From contig CAYGPD010000004.1 in the NCBI GenBank assembly GCA_964351655.1, positions 99,334 through 163,333 of the forward strand: a DNA stretch of 64,000 bases, read 5' to 3'. Source of the DNA: Hirschia sp964351655. Its GTDB lineage: Bacteria > Pseudomonadota > Alphaproteobacteria > Caulobacterales > Hyphomonadaceae. Under the pieces are notes generated by a model. The model did no database searches. It saw only the letters and a list, made by a program, of their open reading frames with translations, and had not been told where the DNA came from. This document shows, one piece after another, positions 26,082-35,337 of this stretch (position 1 is its first letter; every line of letters starts with the position of its first letter). The translations under genes were made by a program, and so were the position numbers.

Positions 26082-26101
26082 ATATCCACAGGCTATTCAC
26101 A
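26082..26101 (+). promoter_or_regulatory. Possible paired DnaA boxes
   Basis: ATATCCACA (26082-26090) and CTATTCACA (26093-26101) each differ by one base from the DnaA-box forms TTATCCACA and TTATTCACA and lie two bases apart in the same orientation. DnaA control of the division cluster would fit known caulobacter cell-cycle wiring, but this is only a motif match. Confidence 0.35.
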
Positions 26102-26180
26102 GTCAAAGTTCGTGGTTCTTGCTATGTTTGCTATATGTTCTCTGCTAAATAAAGTTAATAAATCCTTTAAAGGGTCGACG

Positions 26181-26205
26181 TCCCATAAGTTCCCATGGTA
26201 TCCCT
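26181..26205 (-). promoter_or_regulatory. MraZ operator (three TGGG-type repeats)
   Basis: TCCCA at 26181, TCCCA at 26191 and TCCCT at 26201 repeat with an exact 10-bp period. On the minus strand they read (A/T)GGGA-N5-TGGGA-N5-TGGGA. This is the layout known for MraZ binding in E. coli and Mycoplasma, about 100 bp before mraZ, so autorepression of the dcw cluster by MraZ is likely. Confidence 0.75.
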
Positions 26206-26302
26206 AATTATCTGCTTGAGGCTGGGCTGTTGCTTTTAGGTGGATGTGTAAACGCTCGCGTTTTTGGGCAATATTATCACTCATTAGGGCTAATCACGGG
26301 GC

Positions 26303-26782
26303 ATGTTTCTATCCACGTATGAAAGCAAGATTGACGCTAAGAACAGGGTTTCCGTCCCTGCGTCTTTCAGGAAAGCTTTGGGTGGTGATGATGTGATTTG
26401 TGCGTGGCCGTCGTTTGGGAAGAGTAAGGATTGCCTAGAAGGCGGGAGCAAGAAGCTGGTGAATGGTCTTTATAAATCTATCCGAAAAATGAAACCGATG
26501 GATCCGCGTCGTCAGGCGTTGGAGTATGGTATTTTGGGAGAATGTAAGGAGCTCCAGTTTGATGGTACTGGCCGTATTGTGCTTCCACAGAAGTTTGTAG
26601 ATGCAGCTGGAATTACTGGTGAGGTTGCTTTTGTGGGGCTTGGAGAGCGATTTGAGATTTGGTCAAAAGAGCGTTTAGAGGCCAAACGAGCTGAGTTTAT
26701 GGAGTTGGCAGCTGAGAGCGGAGATCTAATCGAAGCTCTTGATTTTGAATTTGATTTTGAAGATGGTGAGGATGCTGCGTGA
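26303..26782 (+). CDS. mraZ: Transcriptional regulator MraZ
   Basis: The 159-residue protein has two SpoVT/AbrB-like MraZ repeats, each with the DXXXR signature: DAKNR near residue 12 and DGTGR near residue 91. MraZ forms a ring that binds repeated TGGG boxes and represses the dcw operon, including itself; such boxes lie just upstream here. It is slightly longer than E. coli MraZ (152), with an acidic C-terminal tail (FEFDFEDGED). The stop overlaps the rsmH start (GTGA). Confidence 0.95.
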   Translation: MFLSTYESKIDAKNRVSVPASFRKALGGDDVICAWPSFGKSKDCLEGGSKKLVNGLYKSIRKMKPMDPRRQALEYGILGECKELQFDGTGRIVLPQKFVDAAGITGEVAFVGLGERFEIWSKERLEAKRAEFMELAAESGDLIEALDFEFDFEDGEDAA

Positions 26783-27786
26783 CCACTGAAGGTACTCATA
26801 TCCCCGTTTTGTTAGAGCCGGTGGTTGAAGCTTTGGCTCCAACTGACGCGAGTGTTTATATCGACGGAACATATGGTGGTGGCGGGTATTCTAGGGCTGT
26901 GCTCGCTGTTGCGAATTGTACAGTGATAGGTGTGGACCGTGATCCTGATGCGATGAAGCGCGCTTGGGAACATGCTGGAAAAGATGCGCGTCTAAAGCCC
27001 GCTCCGGGGCGGTTTGGTGAGCTTGATCTCGCCGCGCGCGCAGCAGGATATGAGTATGTGGATGGCGTAATGCTTGATCTGGGGGTCTCCTCCTACCAGA
27101 TAGATCAGGCCGAGCGTGGCTTCTCCTTTATGCGTGATGGGCCGCTGGATATGCGCATGGAGCAGCGTGGTCCTACTGCGGCTGATGCTGTGAACTTAAT
27201 GTCTGAAAAAGACCTCTCTGCAATCTTTCACTATTATGGTGAGGAGCCGGCTTCTCGCCGAATCGCACGATTTATCGTGAAGCGCCGTGAAGAAGAAAAA
27301 TTCACACGTACGCTTGATCTGGCAAATTTGATTGAAGCGAGTGTTGGGGGGCGTCGTGGAAAAAAGACGCATCCTGCAACCCGTGTTTTTCAAGCGCTAA
27401 GATTATATGTGAATGATGAGCTTGGCGAACTTGTGCAAGCGTTGGTCGCGAGTGAAGAGGTAATTAAGTCGGGTGGCCGCTTGGTTGTGGTGACATTCCA
27501 TTCTCTTGAAGACCGTATTGTGAAAACATTTTTACGTGAACGCGCGGGAGCGATGGGCGGTGGATCACGCCATGCGCCGGAAGCGCCGGTGGGTTCCCAG
27601 CCGACATTTGAGTTAATCGCACGCAAAGCCATTGATCCAACAGATGAAGAAGTAAACGAGAACCCTCGCTCTCGATCTTCAAAACTGCGTTGGGCGATCC
27701 GTACGGACGCGCCTGCATGGGGCGATAAAACGGGCCTCAATTCTCGTATCCCGACATTGGATGTATTGGAGGCGCTACTTTCATGA
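26779..27786 (+). CDS. rsmH: 16S rRNA (cytosine1402-N4)-methyltransferase RsmH (MraW)
   Basis: The 335-residue enzyme methylates N4 of C1402 in 16S rRNA. The N-terminal HIPVLLEPVVEAL is the family start, motif I is IDGTYGGGGYSRA, and LDLGVSSYQID, ERGFSFMRDGPLDMRM and TFHSLEDRIVK are the later signatures. GTG 26779 overlaps the mraZ stop, giving coupled translation. Second gene of the dcw cluster in the usual order. Confidence 0.97.
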   Translation: MTTEGTHIPVLLEPVVEALAPTDASVYIDGTYGGGGYSRAVLAVANCTVIGVDRDPDAMKRAWEHAGKDARLKPAPGRFGELDLAARAAGYEYVDGVMLDLGVSSYQIDQAERGFSFMRDGPLDMRMEQRGPTAADAVNLMSEKDLSAIFHYYGEEPASRRIARFIVKRREEEKFTRTLDLANLIEASVGGRRGKKTHPATRVFQALRLYVNDELGELVQALVASEEVIKSGGRLVVVTFHSLEDRIVKTFLRERAGAMGGGSRHAPEAPVGSQPTFELIARKAIDPTDEEVNENPRSRSSKLRWAIRTDAPAWGDKTGLNSRIPTLDVLEALLS

Positions 27787-28118
27787 AGGGGTTGATTGCA
27801 ATTGCGCTTGTTGTGACATGCCTTCTTGCGGTGTCTGTGTATCGCGCGAAGGAAGGTGCACAAGAATCTGAGCTCAAGATTGAGCAGCTCAGAAGAGAGA
27901 TTGCACGCGAGAAAGAAGAATTGCGCGTTCTAAAGGCGGAAGAGGCGCACCTTGCCCGTCCTGAACGAATTGGACCGCTTGCGGTTGAAAAATTAAATAT
28001 GGGCCCTGTTCGTCCTGAGCAAATTACAGGTGAGACGGCGCTTCAGCAAAAATTGACTGAAACTGATATTGAAAATGCCAATGAAGCGGCGAGCGCAACA
28101 TCGGGGGGGCAATTATGA
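27783..28118 (+). CDS. ftsL: Cell division protein FtsL
   Basis: A 111-residue bitopic protein with a short N-terminal membrane segment (LIAIALVVTCLLAVSVY), then a coiled coil (EGAQESELKIEQLRREIAREKEELRVLKAEEAHL) and the short ARPERIGPLAVEKLNMGP box seen in FtsL proteins. It works with FtsB and FtsQ to activate FtsWI at the septum. Position between rsmH and ftsI, with ATGA-type overlaps on both sides, supports the call, which sequence alone would leave weaker. Confidence 0.88.
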   Translation: MKGLIAIALVVTCLLAVSVYRAKEGAQESELKIEQLRREIAREKEELRVLKAEEAHLARPERIGPLAVEKLNMGPVRPEQITGETALQQKLTETDIENANEAASATSGGQL

Positions 28119-29794
28119 GGCTTGCTCATTCCATAATGGGAACTTTGCGCTTTGATGGTGCTGGAGACCGTTGGGCAGCACTAAGAGCAGTAAGCGTTGC
28201 GGGTATGGTTGCGCTTGTGTTTGGTGTTGTAACGTGGCGCGCAACCACAATTGCTGTTGGCGGCGTAAGCGAAACAAGTGTTGCATCTCAGCGTGTGCAG
28301 GCTGCTGCAAAACGTGCAGACATTGTTGACCGAAATGGTGACTTGCTTGCGACCTCGCTGACGATTGATAGTCTTGCTGCTGCGCCAAATGAAATTTGGG
28401 ATGCGCGCGAAGTTGTTGAGGGCTTGGCAACAGTGTTTCCAGATCTCGACATCGAGCCTTTAATTAAACGCTTGGAAGACCCCGACCGCAAATTTGTATG
28501 GATACGTCGTAAGCTTTCACCGCGCCAACGTCAGGCTGTATATGACTTGGGGCTTGAAGGTTTGCGCTTTGAAAAGGAAGTTCAACGTATCTATCCAGGC
28601 GGTCCACTTGCTGGACATTTGATTGGTTATACAAATGTTGATTCTAAAGGAATTGCGGGTATTGAGCTGGCGCACCAAGAACGATTGGCTGCTGGCGGAA
28701 GCCCACTGCGTCTAACAATTGATACCGGTGTGCAGTTTGCGTTGGAAGATGAGCTGAAATTTGCAGCGGATGCTTATAACATTAAAGGCGGCTCTGGCGT
28801 CGTTATTGAAGCTAAAACAGGGGCTGTGCGTGCGATTGCATCGTGGCCGCCGCTTGAGCCAAACAGAGCAGGCGATGCAACTGAACATGAGCGTTTAAAC
28901 CGTGCTGTTGGTGCTGTGTTTGAATTGGGTTCTGTTTTTAAACCTTTAACTGTTGCTGCTGCGCTCGATGCGGGTGTTGTGCGCCCGACCCAGACTTTCA
29001 ATATTGAAAAAACAGTTCAAATCGGATCAATGACGATCAAGGACGACCATCCTATTAGTTCGATTGCGAGCGTGACTGATATTTTGGCGCATTCCTCAAA
29101 TGTTGGTACTGTGAAAATTGAACAGTTGGTTGGGTTGCGACGTCATAAAGAGTTTCTTGAAAGCCTCGGATTATTGTCGCGTCCGCAAGTGGTGTATCCG
29201 GGGACTGCTGCGCCGCTTCTGCCTGCTGAGTGGAACGAATTAACGGGCGCGACTATTTCATATGGCCACGGACTGGCTGTGTCTCCACTGGCGCTGGCGG
29301 CTGCATATACTGCATTTGCAAACGACGGCGAGATGGTGCGACCACGATTTGTTGAAGCTGAGCCAAGCGATGAGATCGAGCGCAAGCGGGTTGTATCTGG
29401 ACCTACAGCGCGTGTGATCGCAGAAATGATGCGGGTGACAGTAGCAGAGGGTACGGGCACGCGAGCAGATGTTTATGGCTATGAAGTTGCTGGGAAAACT
29501 GGAACAGCAGAAAAGCCTGGCCTGAACGGATATGACGCAGATCGTAATTTGTGTTCTTTTGTGTCTCTCTTTCCGGCATCTCGCCCAGAATATGTCATTT
29601 TGATCGTATTAGATGAGCCTGAAGCGCTCGCGGGTGAAGGTAAAACTGCAGCGTTGAATGCGGCTCCTGTTACGGGGCGTTTGATCGCGCGGATTGCTCC
29701 AATGTTAGGTGTGGCTCCTGTATTGGAGAGGCACCCCTCAATTTCCGAACAATCATCTGGCGTTCGCGCAGTCTCAGATAAGAGGGCGTTATGA
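28115..29794 (+). CDS. ftsI: Septal peptidoglycan transpeptidase FtsI (PBP3)
   Basis: The 559-residue class B penicillin-binding protein has one N-terminal membrane segment (about 26-48), a PBP dimerisation/pedestal domain (about 60-210) and the transpeptidase domain. Active-site motifs are Ser273-Val-Phe-Lys276, Ser327-Ser-Asn329 and Lys461-Thr-Gly463. It crosslinks septal peptidoglycan in complex with FtsW. It overlaps ftsL by 4 bp and murE by 4 bp. Confidence 0.96.
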   Translation: MRLAHSIMGTLRFDGAGDRWAALRAVSVAGMVALVFGVVTWRATTIAVGGVSETSVASQRVQAAAKRADIVDRNGDLLATSLTIDSLAAAPNEIWDAREVVEGLATVFPDLDIEPLIKRLEDPDRKFVWIRRKLSPRQRQAVYDLGLEGLRFEKEVQRIYPGGPLAGHLIGYTNVDSKGIAGIELAHQERLAAGGSPLRLTIDTGVQFALEDELKFAADAYNIKGGSGVVIEAKTGAVRAIASWPPLEPNRAGDATEHERLNRAVGAVFELGSVFKPLTVAAALDAGVVRPTQTFNIEKTVQIGSMTIKDDHPISSIASVTDILAHSSNVGTVKIEQLVGLRRHKEFLESLGLLSRPQVVYPGTAAPLLPAEWNELTGATISYGHGLAVSPLALAAAYTAFANDGEMVRPRFVEAEPSDEIERKRVVSGPTARVIAEMMRVTVAEGTGTRADVYGYEVAGKTGTAEKPGLNGYDADRNLCSFVSLFPASRPEYVILIVLDEPEALAGEGKTAALNAAPVTGRLIARIAPMLGVAPVLERHPSISEQSSGVRAVSDKRAL

Positions 29795-31239
29795 AACTGA
29801 ATCAAGTATTTAATGGTGCACCTGATTGGGAGTTTACAGGGATTACCTGTGATAGCCGAAAAGTGGCCAAGGGCTTTGTTTTTGCTGCCCTTAAAGGCAC
29901 TGTTTCGGATGGTCGTGATTTTATTCAAGGAGCGATCGATAAGGGTGCTATTGCAATTCTCACAGATGAACGTGAGGGGCAATGGGATGTGCCGGTCATC
30001 AAAGTAGCTGAGCCGCGTTTGGCGTTCGCGAAAGCTGCAGCTGCTTTTTATGGTAAGCAGCCTGAAGTCATGGTGGCAGTGACGGGCACGAATGGAAAAT
30101 CTTCGACAGTCGATTTCTTGCGTCAAATTTGGTCTGAACTTGGTTATGAGGCTGCGTCCTTAGGAACATTAGGTGCAGTAGCGCCTTCTGGCGCTGTGGA
30201 GTTGGGGCACACGACGCCTGATCCAGTGGCGATTCAATCGACGCTTGCCATTTTAGCAAATGAGGGAGTGACCCATTGTGCGATGGAAGCTTCTTCGCAT
30301 GGTCTTGCGCAATATCGTATGCATGGCGTGAAGCTGGCTGCGGGAGCTTTTTTGAATTTGTCACAAGATCACCTCGATTATCACAAGGATTTAGACGACT
30401 ATTTTGATGCGAAAATGAAGTTGTTTTCTGAGCTTCTTCTGGAAGGTTCGCCAGCCGTAATCAATGCTGATAGTGATATGAAGGATAAAGTCCTAGAGAT
30501 CGCGAAAAAGGCGAAATTGGTTCCATTTACAGTAGGTTGGCGCGGGGATCATTTGTGGATTGATGAGATAACACCGCGCAATACCGGGCAAAACCTGCGT
30601 CTACAGTGGGAAACGTCTGAGGGTGACAAAGAGACCATTGTGAAATTGCCATTAATTGGTGAGTTCCAAGCGCTTAACGCATTGGCTGCTGCTGGATTAG
30701 CAATGTCAATCGGTGCTGACCCAGAGGCTGTTTTTGCGGCAATGGAAAAGCTTAAGGGCGTTAAAGGGCGTTTGGAATTGGTGGCGGAGACGACATCTGG
30801 CGCTGGTATATATGTTGACTTTGCACATACACCTGATGGTTTAGATACCCTTCTGCGCGCTGCGCGCCCCCATGCTGTTGGTCGCGTGATCTGTGTGTTC
30901 GGGTGCGGTGGTGATCGTGATGCAGGCAAGCGCCCGATTATGGGTGAAATTGCTGCCAAATATGCCGATGAAGTGATTGTGACCGACGACAATCCGCGTT
31001 CGGAAGAGCCAGCTTCAATTCGCGCTGCAATTATGGCTGGGGCACCTGATGCGACTGAAATTGATGGCCGCGCTGATGCAATTAAAGAGGGTATCCGCCG
31101 CTTGAAAAAAGGCGATGTACTGATGATTGCTGGTAAAGGCCATGAAACAGGCCAGACTATAAATGGTGTGACATTGCCGTTTTCGGATCAGCAAGCAGTA
31201 TTAACTGCGCTAGCTGAATTGAAAGTGGAGTATAAATAA
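29791..31239 (+). CDS. murE: UDP-MurNAc-L-Ala-D-Glu:meso-diaminopimelate ligase MurE
   Basis: The 482-residue Mur ligase adds meso-DAP to UDP-MurNAc-dipeptide. The ATP loop is GTNGKSS (about residue 96), the Mur-ligase centre has EASSHGL and LSQDHLDYH, and the C-terminal DNPRSEEP is the motif that selects meso-DAP rather than lysine. The ATG overlaps the ftsI stop, and murF starts immediately after its TAA. Confidence 0.96.
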   Translation: MKLNQVFNGAPDWEFTGITCDSRKVAKGFVFAALKGTVSDGRDFIQGAIDKGAIAILTDEREGQWDVPVIKVAEPRLAFAKAAAAFYGKQPEVMVAVTGTNGKSSTVDFLRQIWSELGYEAASLGTLGAVAPSGAVELGHTTPDPVAIQSTLAILANEGVTHCAMEASSHGLAQYRMHGVKLAAGAFLNLSQDHLDYHKDLDDYFDAKMKLFSELLLEGSPAVINADSDMKDKVLEIAKKAKLVPFTVGWRGDHLWIDEITPRNTGQNLRLQWETSEGDKETIVKLPLIGEFQALNALAAAGLAMSIGADPEAVFAAMEKLKGVKGRLELVAETTSGAGIYVDFAHTPDGLDTLLRAARPHAVGRVICVFGCGGDRDAGKRPIMGEIAAKYADEVIVTDDNPRSEEPASIRAAIMAGAPDATEIDGRADAIKEGIRRLKKGDVLMIAGKGHETGQTINGVTLPFSDQQAVLTALAELKVEYK

Positions 31240-32676
31240 ATGCCCCACACGCTCTGGACTTCTAAAGAAATAGCGGATGCCACTGGTGGAAAAGCCAGTG
31301 GAAAATGGAGTGTCGAAGGCATTGCCATTGATAGCCGTGAGGTTCGGGCAGGTGATTTATTTGTCGCGTTAAAAGATCAGCGCGACGGTCATGATTTTAT
31401 TTCGAAAGCAATGGAATCGGGTGCCAGCGGGTGCCTTGTGTCTCAACAGAGTATAGAAGCGGCCAATGTATGCGTAGATGATACATTGGAGGGCTTGGAG
31501 TTACTAGGCCTTGCTGCGCGCGCACGTTCTAAAGCCATACATGCGGCGATCACTGGCTCAGTTGGTAAAACCAGTGTGAAGGAAATGATTGCGCAGATTT
31601 TCAGGTCAAAAGGTAAAGCGCACTGGAATGTTAAATCGTTCAATAACCATTTTGGAGTGCCGCTCACTTTAGCGCGTATGCCGCGCGATACGAAGCGTGC
31701 GATTTTCGAGATTGGTATGAATACGCCAGGCGAAATTGGTCCGCGATCCAAGATGGTGCGTCCTCAAATTGCTATCGTAACGAAAATTGCGGGTGCCCAC
31801 CTTGAGGGAATGGGAACCATTGAGGCCGTGGCAGATGAAAAGTCTGATATTTTCTCTGGTCTGGAAGCAAATGGTGTTGCCGTTTTACCGCGTGAAGATG
31901 CCTTTTTTGATTATATGAAGGCGCGTGCTTTTGATCTTCAGCCTAAAGCACAGTTGCTCTCTTTCGGTGGTAAAGAAAGTGGCGCGGATGCATGTCTTCT
32001 AACATTTGAAGCCGATGGCGATGTATCGCGGGGGACAGCTGATATTTTAGGTGAGGTTGTCGCATTTGAAGTCAATGCAATTGGTGCGCATTGGGGGATG
32101 AATGCGGTGTTGGCTATATTGGTTGGGCGGTTATCGGGTTTGACTGCACAGGAAGCTGCAGATGGGCTGAAAGGGTATGTGCCACCCGCAGGACGTGGTG
32201 GAGCAGAAAAACTGAAATTGCCGGCAGGTGAAATCACATTGCTGGATGATTCTTATAATGCAAATCCCGAAAGTATGCGGGCTGGTCTTGCGGCGCTGGG
32301 GCAACGCAAAGGTCGCAAAATCGCGGTCTTGGGTGAAATGCGCGAGCTGGGCTCAGACGCGCAGAAACTGCACGCTGATTTGAAGGGGCCATTGACCGCG
32401 GCGGGTGTGTCCGAAGTGTATTTGGCAGGCGAGGGGATGTTGCCCTTACGGAACTGTTTCAGTGATCAAAAGAACGAACCGAGGATATTCTGGGCGTCAA
32501 CTGCAAAAGAGCTATTATTAATGGTTAATAAATCGTTAATTTTAGGTGATGTCGTCTTGATTAAAGGCTCGAATGCATCCGGTATAGGGGTAATTGCAAA
32601 GACACTAAAAAATCAGGCCGCAGAGCCGGAAGAAAGAAACGACCAAATGCCCACAACAAAAACAGGAGGTGCATAA
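31240..32676 (+). CDS. murF: UDP-MurNAc-tripeptide:D-Ala-D-Ala ligase MurF
   Basis: The 478-residue Mur ligase completes the pentapeptide by adding D-Ala-D-Ala. Visible motifs are the N-terminal IDSREVRAGDLFVAL, the ATP loop GSVGKTSVK, FEIGMNTPGEIG, and LDDSYNANPESM. The last codons contain AGGAGG, which serves as the ribosome-binding site of mraY, whose ATG follows the TAA with no gap. Confidence 0.96.
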   Translation: MPHTLWTSKEIADATGGKASGKWSVEGIAIDSREVRAGDLFVALKDQRDGHDFISKAMESGASGCLVSQQSIEAANVCVDDTLEGLELLGLAARARSKAIHAAITGSVGKTSVKEMIAQIFRSKGKAHWNVKSFNNHFGVPLTLARMPRDTKRAIFEIGMNTPGEIGPRSKMVRPQIAIVTKIAGAHLEGMGTIEAVADEKSDIFSGLEANGVAVLPREDAFFDYMKARAFDLQPKAQLLSFGGKESGADACLLTFEADGDVSRGTADILGEVVAFEVNAIGAHWGMNAVLAILVGRLSGLTAQEAADGLKGYVPPAGRGGAEKLKLPAGEITLLDDSYNANPESMRAGLAALGQRKGRKIAVLGEMRELGSDAQKLHADLKGPLTAAGVSEVYLAGEGMLPLRNCFSDQKNEPRIFWASTAKELLLMVNKSLILGDVVLIKGSNASGIGVIAKTLKNQAAEPEERNDQMPTTKTGGA

Positions 32677-33879
32677 ATGCTATATCTATATCTTACACCT
32701 CTGGCGGAAGATTTTGGTTTTTTCAACCTCTTTACCTACCTGACATTTAGGTCTGGAGGCGCTCTTCTGACGGCGCTTTTTGTGGGTGTTGTTTTTGGCG
32801 ACATGATGATTAATTGGTTGCGCGCGCGTCAGGGTAAGGGCCAGCCTATTCGTGATTTGTCACTTGAAGCACAAATGTCCAAACAAGGCACGCCGACAAT
32901 GGGCGGTTTCATCATTTGGTTGTCTGTTCTGGTCGCAACTTTGCTTTGGACTGACCTAAAAAATCCATACATTTGGGTGGTTTTGTTTGTGACAGCTACG
33001 TTTGCGGTGCTTGGCTTTCTCGATGATTACGCAAAAGTCGCAAAACAATCGACTGATGGTGTATCTAGCGTGGTACGTTTAGGTGTAGAAGCTGTTGTGG
33101 CAGGTCTTGCATGTGCGTTTATAATGGCGCTTCACGGTGCGCACACGCCACTAGGATATGCAGATTGGGGGCCATTAAATGATGTGTCTCAATTAATTGC
33201 GACTTGGGCACCGACAACAAGCGCTGATCCTAACCCGCAGAGCTTTGCAGGTGGTGTCGCGATACCTTTTGTGAACGACTATTTCTTGCCTTTGGGTGGG
33301 TTCTTTATTCTGTTTGGTATGATTGTGATCGTGGGGTCTGCAAATGCTGTAAACTTCACAGATGGTCTCGATGGCCTTGCAATCGTCCCGACAATTTTTG
33401 CGGCTATGGCTTATGCATTGATCGCATATCTTACAGGTAACTTCGTGTTTGCGGAGTATTTGGGCATTCAATTCACGCCAGGAACAGGTGAGCTAGCAGT
33501 CTTGTTGGCGGGTCTTATTGGCGCTGGAATGGGCTTCTTATGGTATAATACATTTCCCGCTAAGGTGTTTATGGGCGATACGGGATCGCTTGGTTTGGGC
33601 GGATTGCTAGGCGTCGTAGCAGTGGCAGTTAAATATGAATTTGCATTGGTGATTATTGGTTTCCTTTTCGTGATGGAAGCACTGTCCGTGATGATGCAAG
33701 TTGGGTATTTCAAACTAACTCGTAAACTTACAGGTGAAGGCAAGCGCATTTTCAAAATGGCTCCCTTGCATCACCATTTTCAAAAAGATGGTTGGCCCGA
33801 AACGCGCGTTGTTGTGCGCTTTTGGATCATGTCAGCGGTATTCGCGCTGATTGGCCTTGCCACATTGAAGCTGAGGTAG
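32677..33879 (+). CDS. mraY: Phospho-MurNAc-pentapeptide transferase MraY
   Basis: The 400-residue integral membrane enzyme forms lipid I on the inner face of the cytoplasmic membrane. About ten membrane segments are visible. Catalytic signatures are FLDDYAK (Asp-Asp), NAVNFTDGLDGLA, FPAKVFMGDTGSLGLG and MAPLHHHFQKDGW. It is about 40 residues longer than the E. coli enzyme because of a loop near residues 150-200, common in alphaproteobacteria. Its start is set by AGGAGG in the end of murF. Confidence 0.97.
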   Translation: MLYLYLTPLAEDFGFFNLFTYLTFRSGGALLTALFVGVVFGDMMINWLRARQGKGQPIRDLSLEAQMSKQGTPTMGGFIIWLSVLVATLLWTDLKNPYIWVVLFVTATFAVLGFLDDYAKVAKQSTDGVSSVVRLGVEAVVAGLACAFIMALHGAHTPLGYADWGPLNDVSQLIATWAPTTSADPNPQSFAGGVAIPFVNDYFLPLGGFFILFGMIVIVGSANAVNFTDGLDGLAIVPTIFAAMAYALIAYLTGNFVFAEYLGIQFTPGTGELAVLLAGLIGAGMGFLWYNTFPAKVFMGDTGSLGLGGLLGVVAVAVKYEFALVIIGFLFVMEALSVMMQVGYFKLTRKLTGEGKRIFKMAPLHHHFQKDGWPETRVVVRFWIMSAVFALIGLATLKLR

Positions 33880-33886
33880 TGCCGGC

Positions 33887-35305
33887 ATGATCCCTGTTTC
33901 CGCATATAAAGGTAAGGATGTTGCTCTCTTCGGTTTGGGCCGGACAGGTATATCCGCTGCGAAGGCGTTAATTGCTGGTGGCGCACGTGTTCACGCGTGG
34001 GATGACAATGAAGTCTCTCGTGAACGTGCAGCCGCTGATGGATTGACAATTTCTGACATCAATAAGATGGACTGGCAGAAGTTTTCTGCGCTCGTTCTAT
34101 CACCAGGCGTGCCTTATCGCTATCCTGAGCCGCATCGTGTGGTGAAGATGGCGCAAATGGTAGGTGTGCCTGTTGTGGGAGATATGGAGCTGTTTGCGCA
34201 AGCTGTTGCAGCTTTACCAGCACATGCCCGTCCTAAAATTGTTGGTATTACGGGAACAAATGGTAAGTCTACGACGACTGCATTGATTGGACATATTCTA
34301 GAACGCGCAGGTAAAGATGTCCGCGTTGGCGGAAATATTGGTGTGGGCGTATTAGATCTTAAGCCTATGAATGCAAACTCTATTTACGTGCTCGAACTAT
34401 CGTCTTATCAGCTTGATTTAATTGATAGTTTGCGTTGCAATGTTGCAGTTTTCTTGAACGTTTCGCCTGATCACTTAGACCGTCATGGCGGTATGGCAGG
34501 CTATGTTGCTGCTAAAGCGCGTATTTTCCGCAACCAAACACAAATGGACACGGCTGTTATCGGTGTTGATGATATGCGTACGCAGATTTTGTGCACGCGT
34601 CTTGCCGCTGAAAATACGCGGCGAGTGTGCCCTGTTTCGGCTGAAATGGCGCTTGGGCGCGGTGTGTCTGTGCTCGATGGTGTTTTATCAGATAGTTTAT
34701 CGGGACACACTGATACAACAGTGAGCCTTGCAGGTGCGCGCGCTTTACCAGGGCAACACAACCATCAGAATGCAGCAGCAGCGTATGCCGCATGTCAGGC
34801 GCTTGGTTTGGATGCCGCTGAGATATTGGACGGTATCAATTCGTTCCCAGGGTTAGCGCATCGTCTTGAAAGTGTGGGCAGTGTTGGAAATGTGGCGTTT
34901 GTAAATGATTCAAAAGCTACGAATGCACAGGCGGCAGAACAAGCCCTACGTGCTTATCCAGGATCGTTCTGGATAGCCGGTGGACGCGCCAAAGATGATG
35001 GCATTGATTCTCTCTCACCCTATTTTGGTGACATACACAAAGCATATCTGATTGGTCATGCAATGGCTGACTTTGCGAATACTATGAAGGGCAAGGTTGA
35101 GACAGTGAATTGTGAGACTTTAGAAGTCGCAGTTGCAGCTGCATATCGTGATGCGCGGATGTCTGGTGTTGAAAATCCAGTCGTTTTGTTTTCTCCAGCG
35201 TGTGCGAGTTTTGACCAGTTTAAAGATTTTGAAGCGCGTGGAGATGCCTTTAAAGATCATGTTCATGCTTTGGAATTAGAGCAGGTGAGTAAGGTCATCG
35301 CCTGA
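33887..35305 (+). CDS. murD: UDP-MurNAc-L-alanine:D-glutamate ligase MurD
   Basis: The 472-residue Mur ligase adds D-Glu to UDP-MurNAc-L-Ala. The N-terminal domain has FGLGRTGISAAKAL, the ATP loop is GTNGKSTTT, and ELSSYQLD and NVSPDHLDRH are the central motifs. VNDSKATNAQAAEQAL and LFSPACASFDQFKDFEARG, near the C-terminus, are diagnostic of MurD. It starts 7 bp after mraY. Confidence 0.96.
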   Translation: MIPVSAYKGKDVALFGLGRTGISAAKALIAGGARVHAWDDNEVSRERAAADGLTISDINKMDWQKFSALVLSPGVPYRYPEPHRVVKMAQMVGVPVVGDMELFAQAVAALPAHARPKIVGITGTNGKSTTTALIGHILERAGKDVRVGGNIGVGVLDLKPMNANSIYVLELSSYQLDLIDSLRCNVAVFLNVSPDHLDRHGGMAGYVAAKARIFRNQTQMDTAVIGVDDMRTQILCTRLAAENTRRVCPVSAEMALGRGVSVLDGVLSDSLSGHTDTTVSLAGARALPGQHNHQNAAAAYAACQALGLDAAEILDGINSFPGLAHRLESVGSVGNVAFVNDSKATNAQAAEQALRAYPGSFWIAGGRAKDDGIDSLSPYFGDIHKAYLIGHAMADFANTMKGKVETVNCETLEVAVAAAYRDARMSGVENPVVLFSPACASFDQFKDFEARGDAFKDHVHALELEQVSKVIA

Positions 35306-35337
35306 AAGGGTGAGGACGAACCCGGAGATGGCGATAT

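Larger units (their letters stand above)
25753..26302. other. Long noncoding leader region before mraZ
   Basis: These 550 bases contain no convincing gene. They hold a bulged inverted repeat (25930-25985), a pair of near-consensus DnaA boxes (26082-26101) and a triple MraZ-type repeat (26181-26205), each listed separately. The region likely carries the main promoter of the dcw cluster. Confidence 0.6.
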
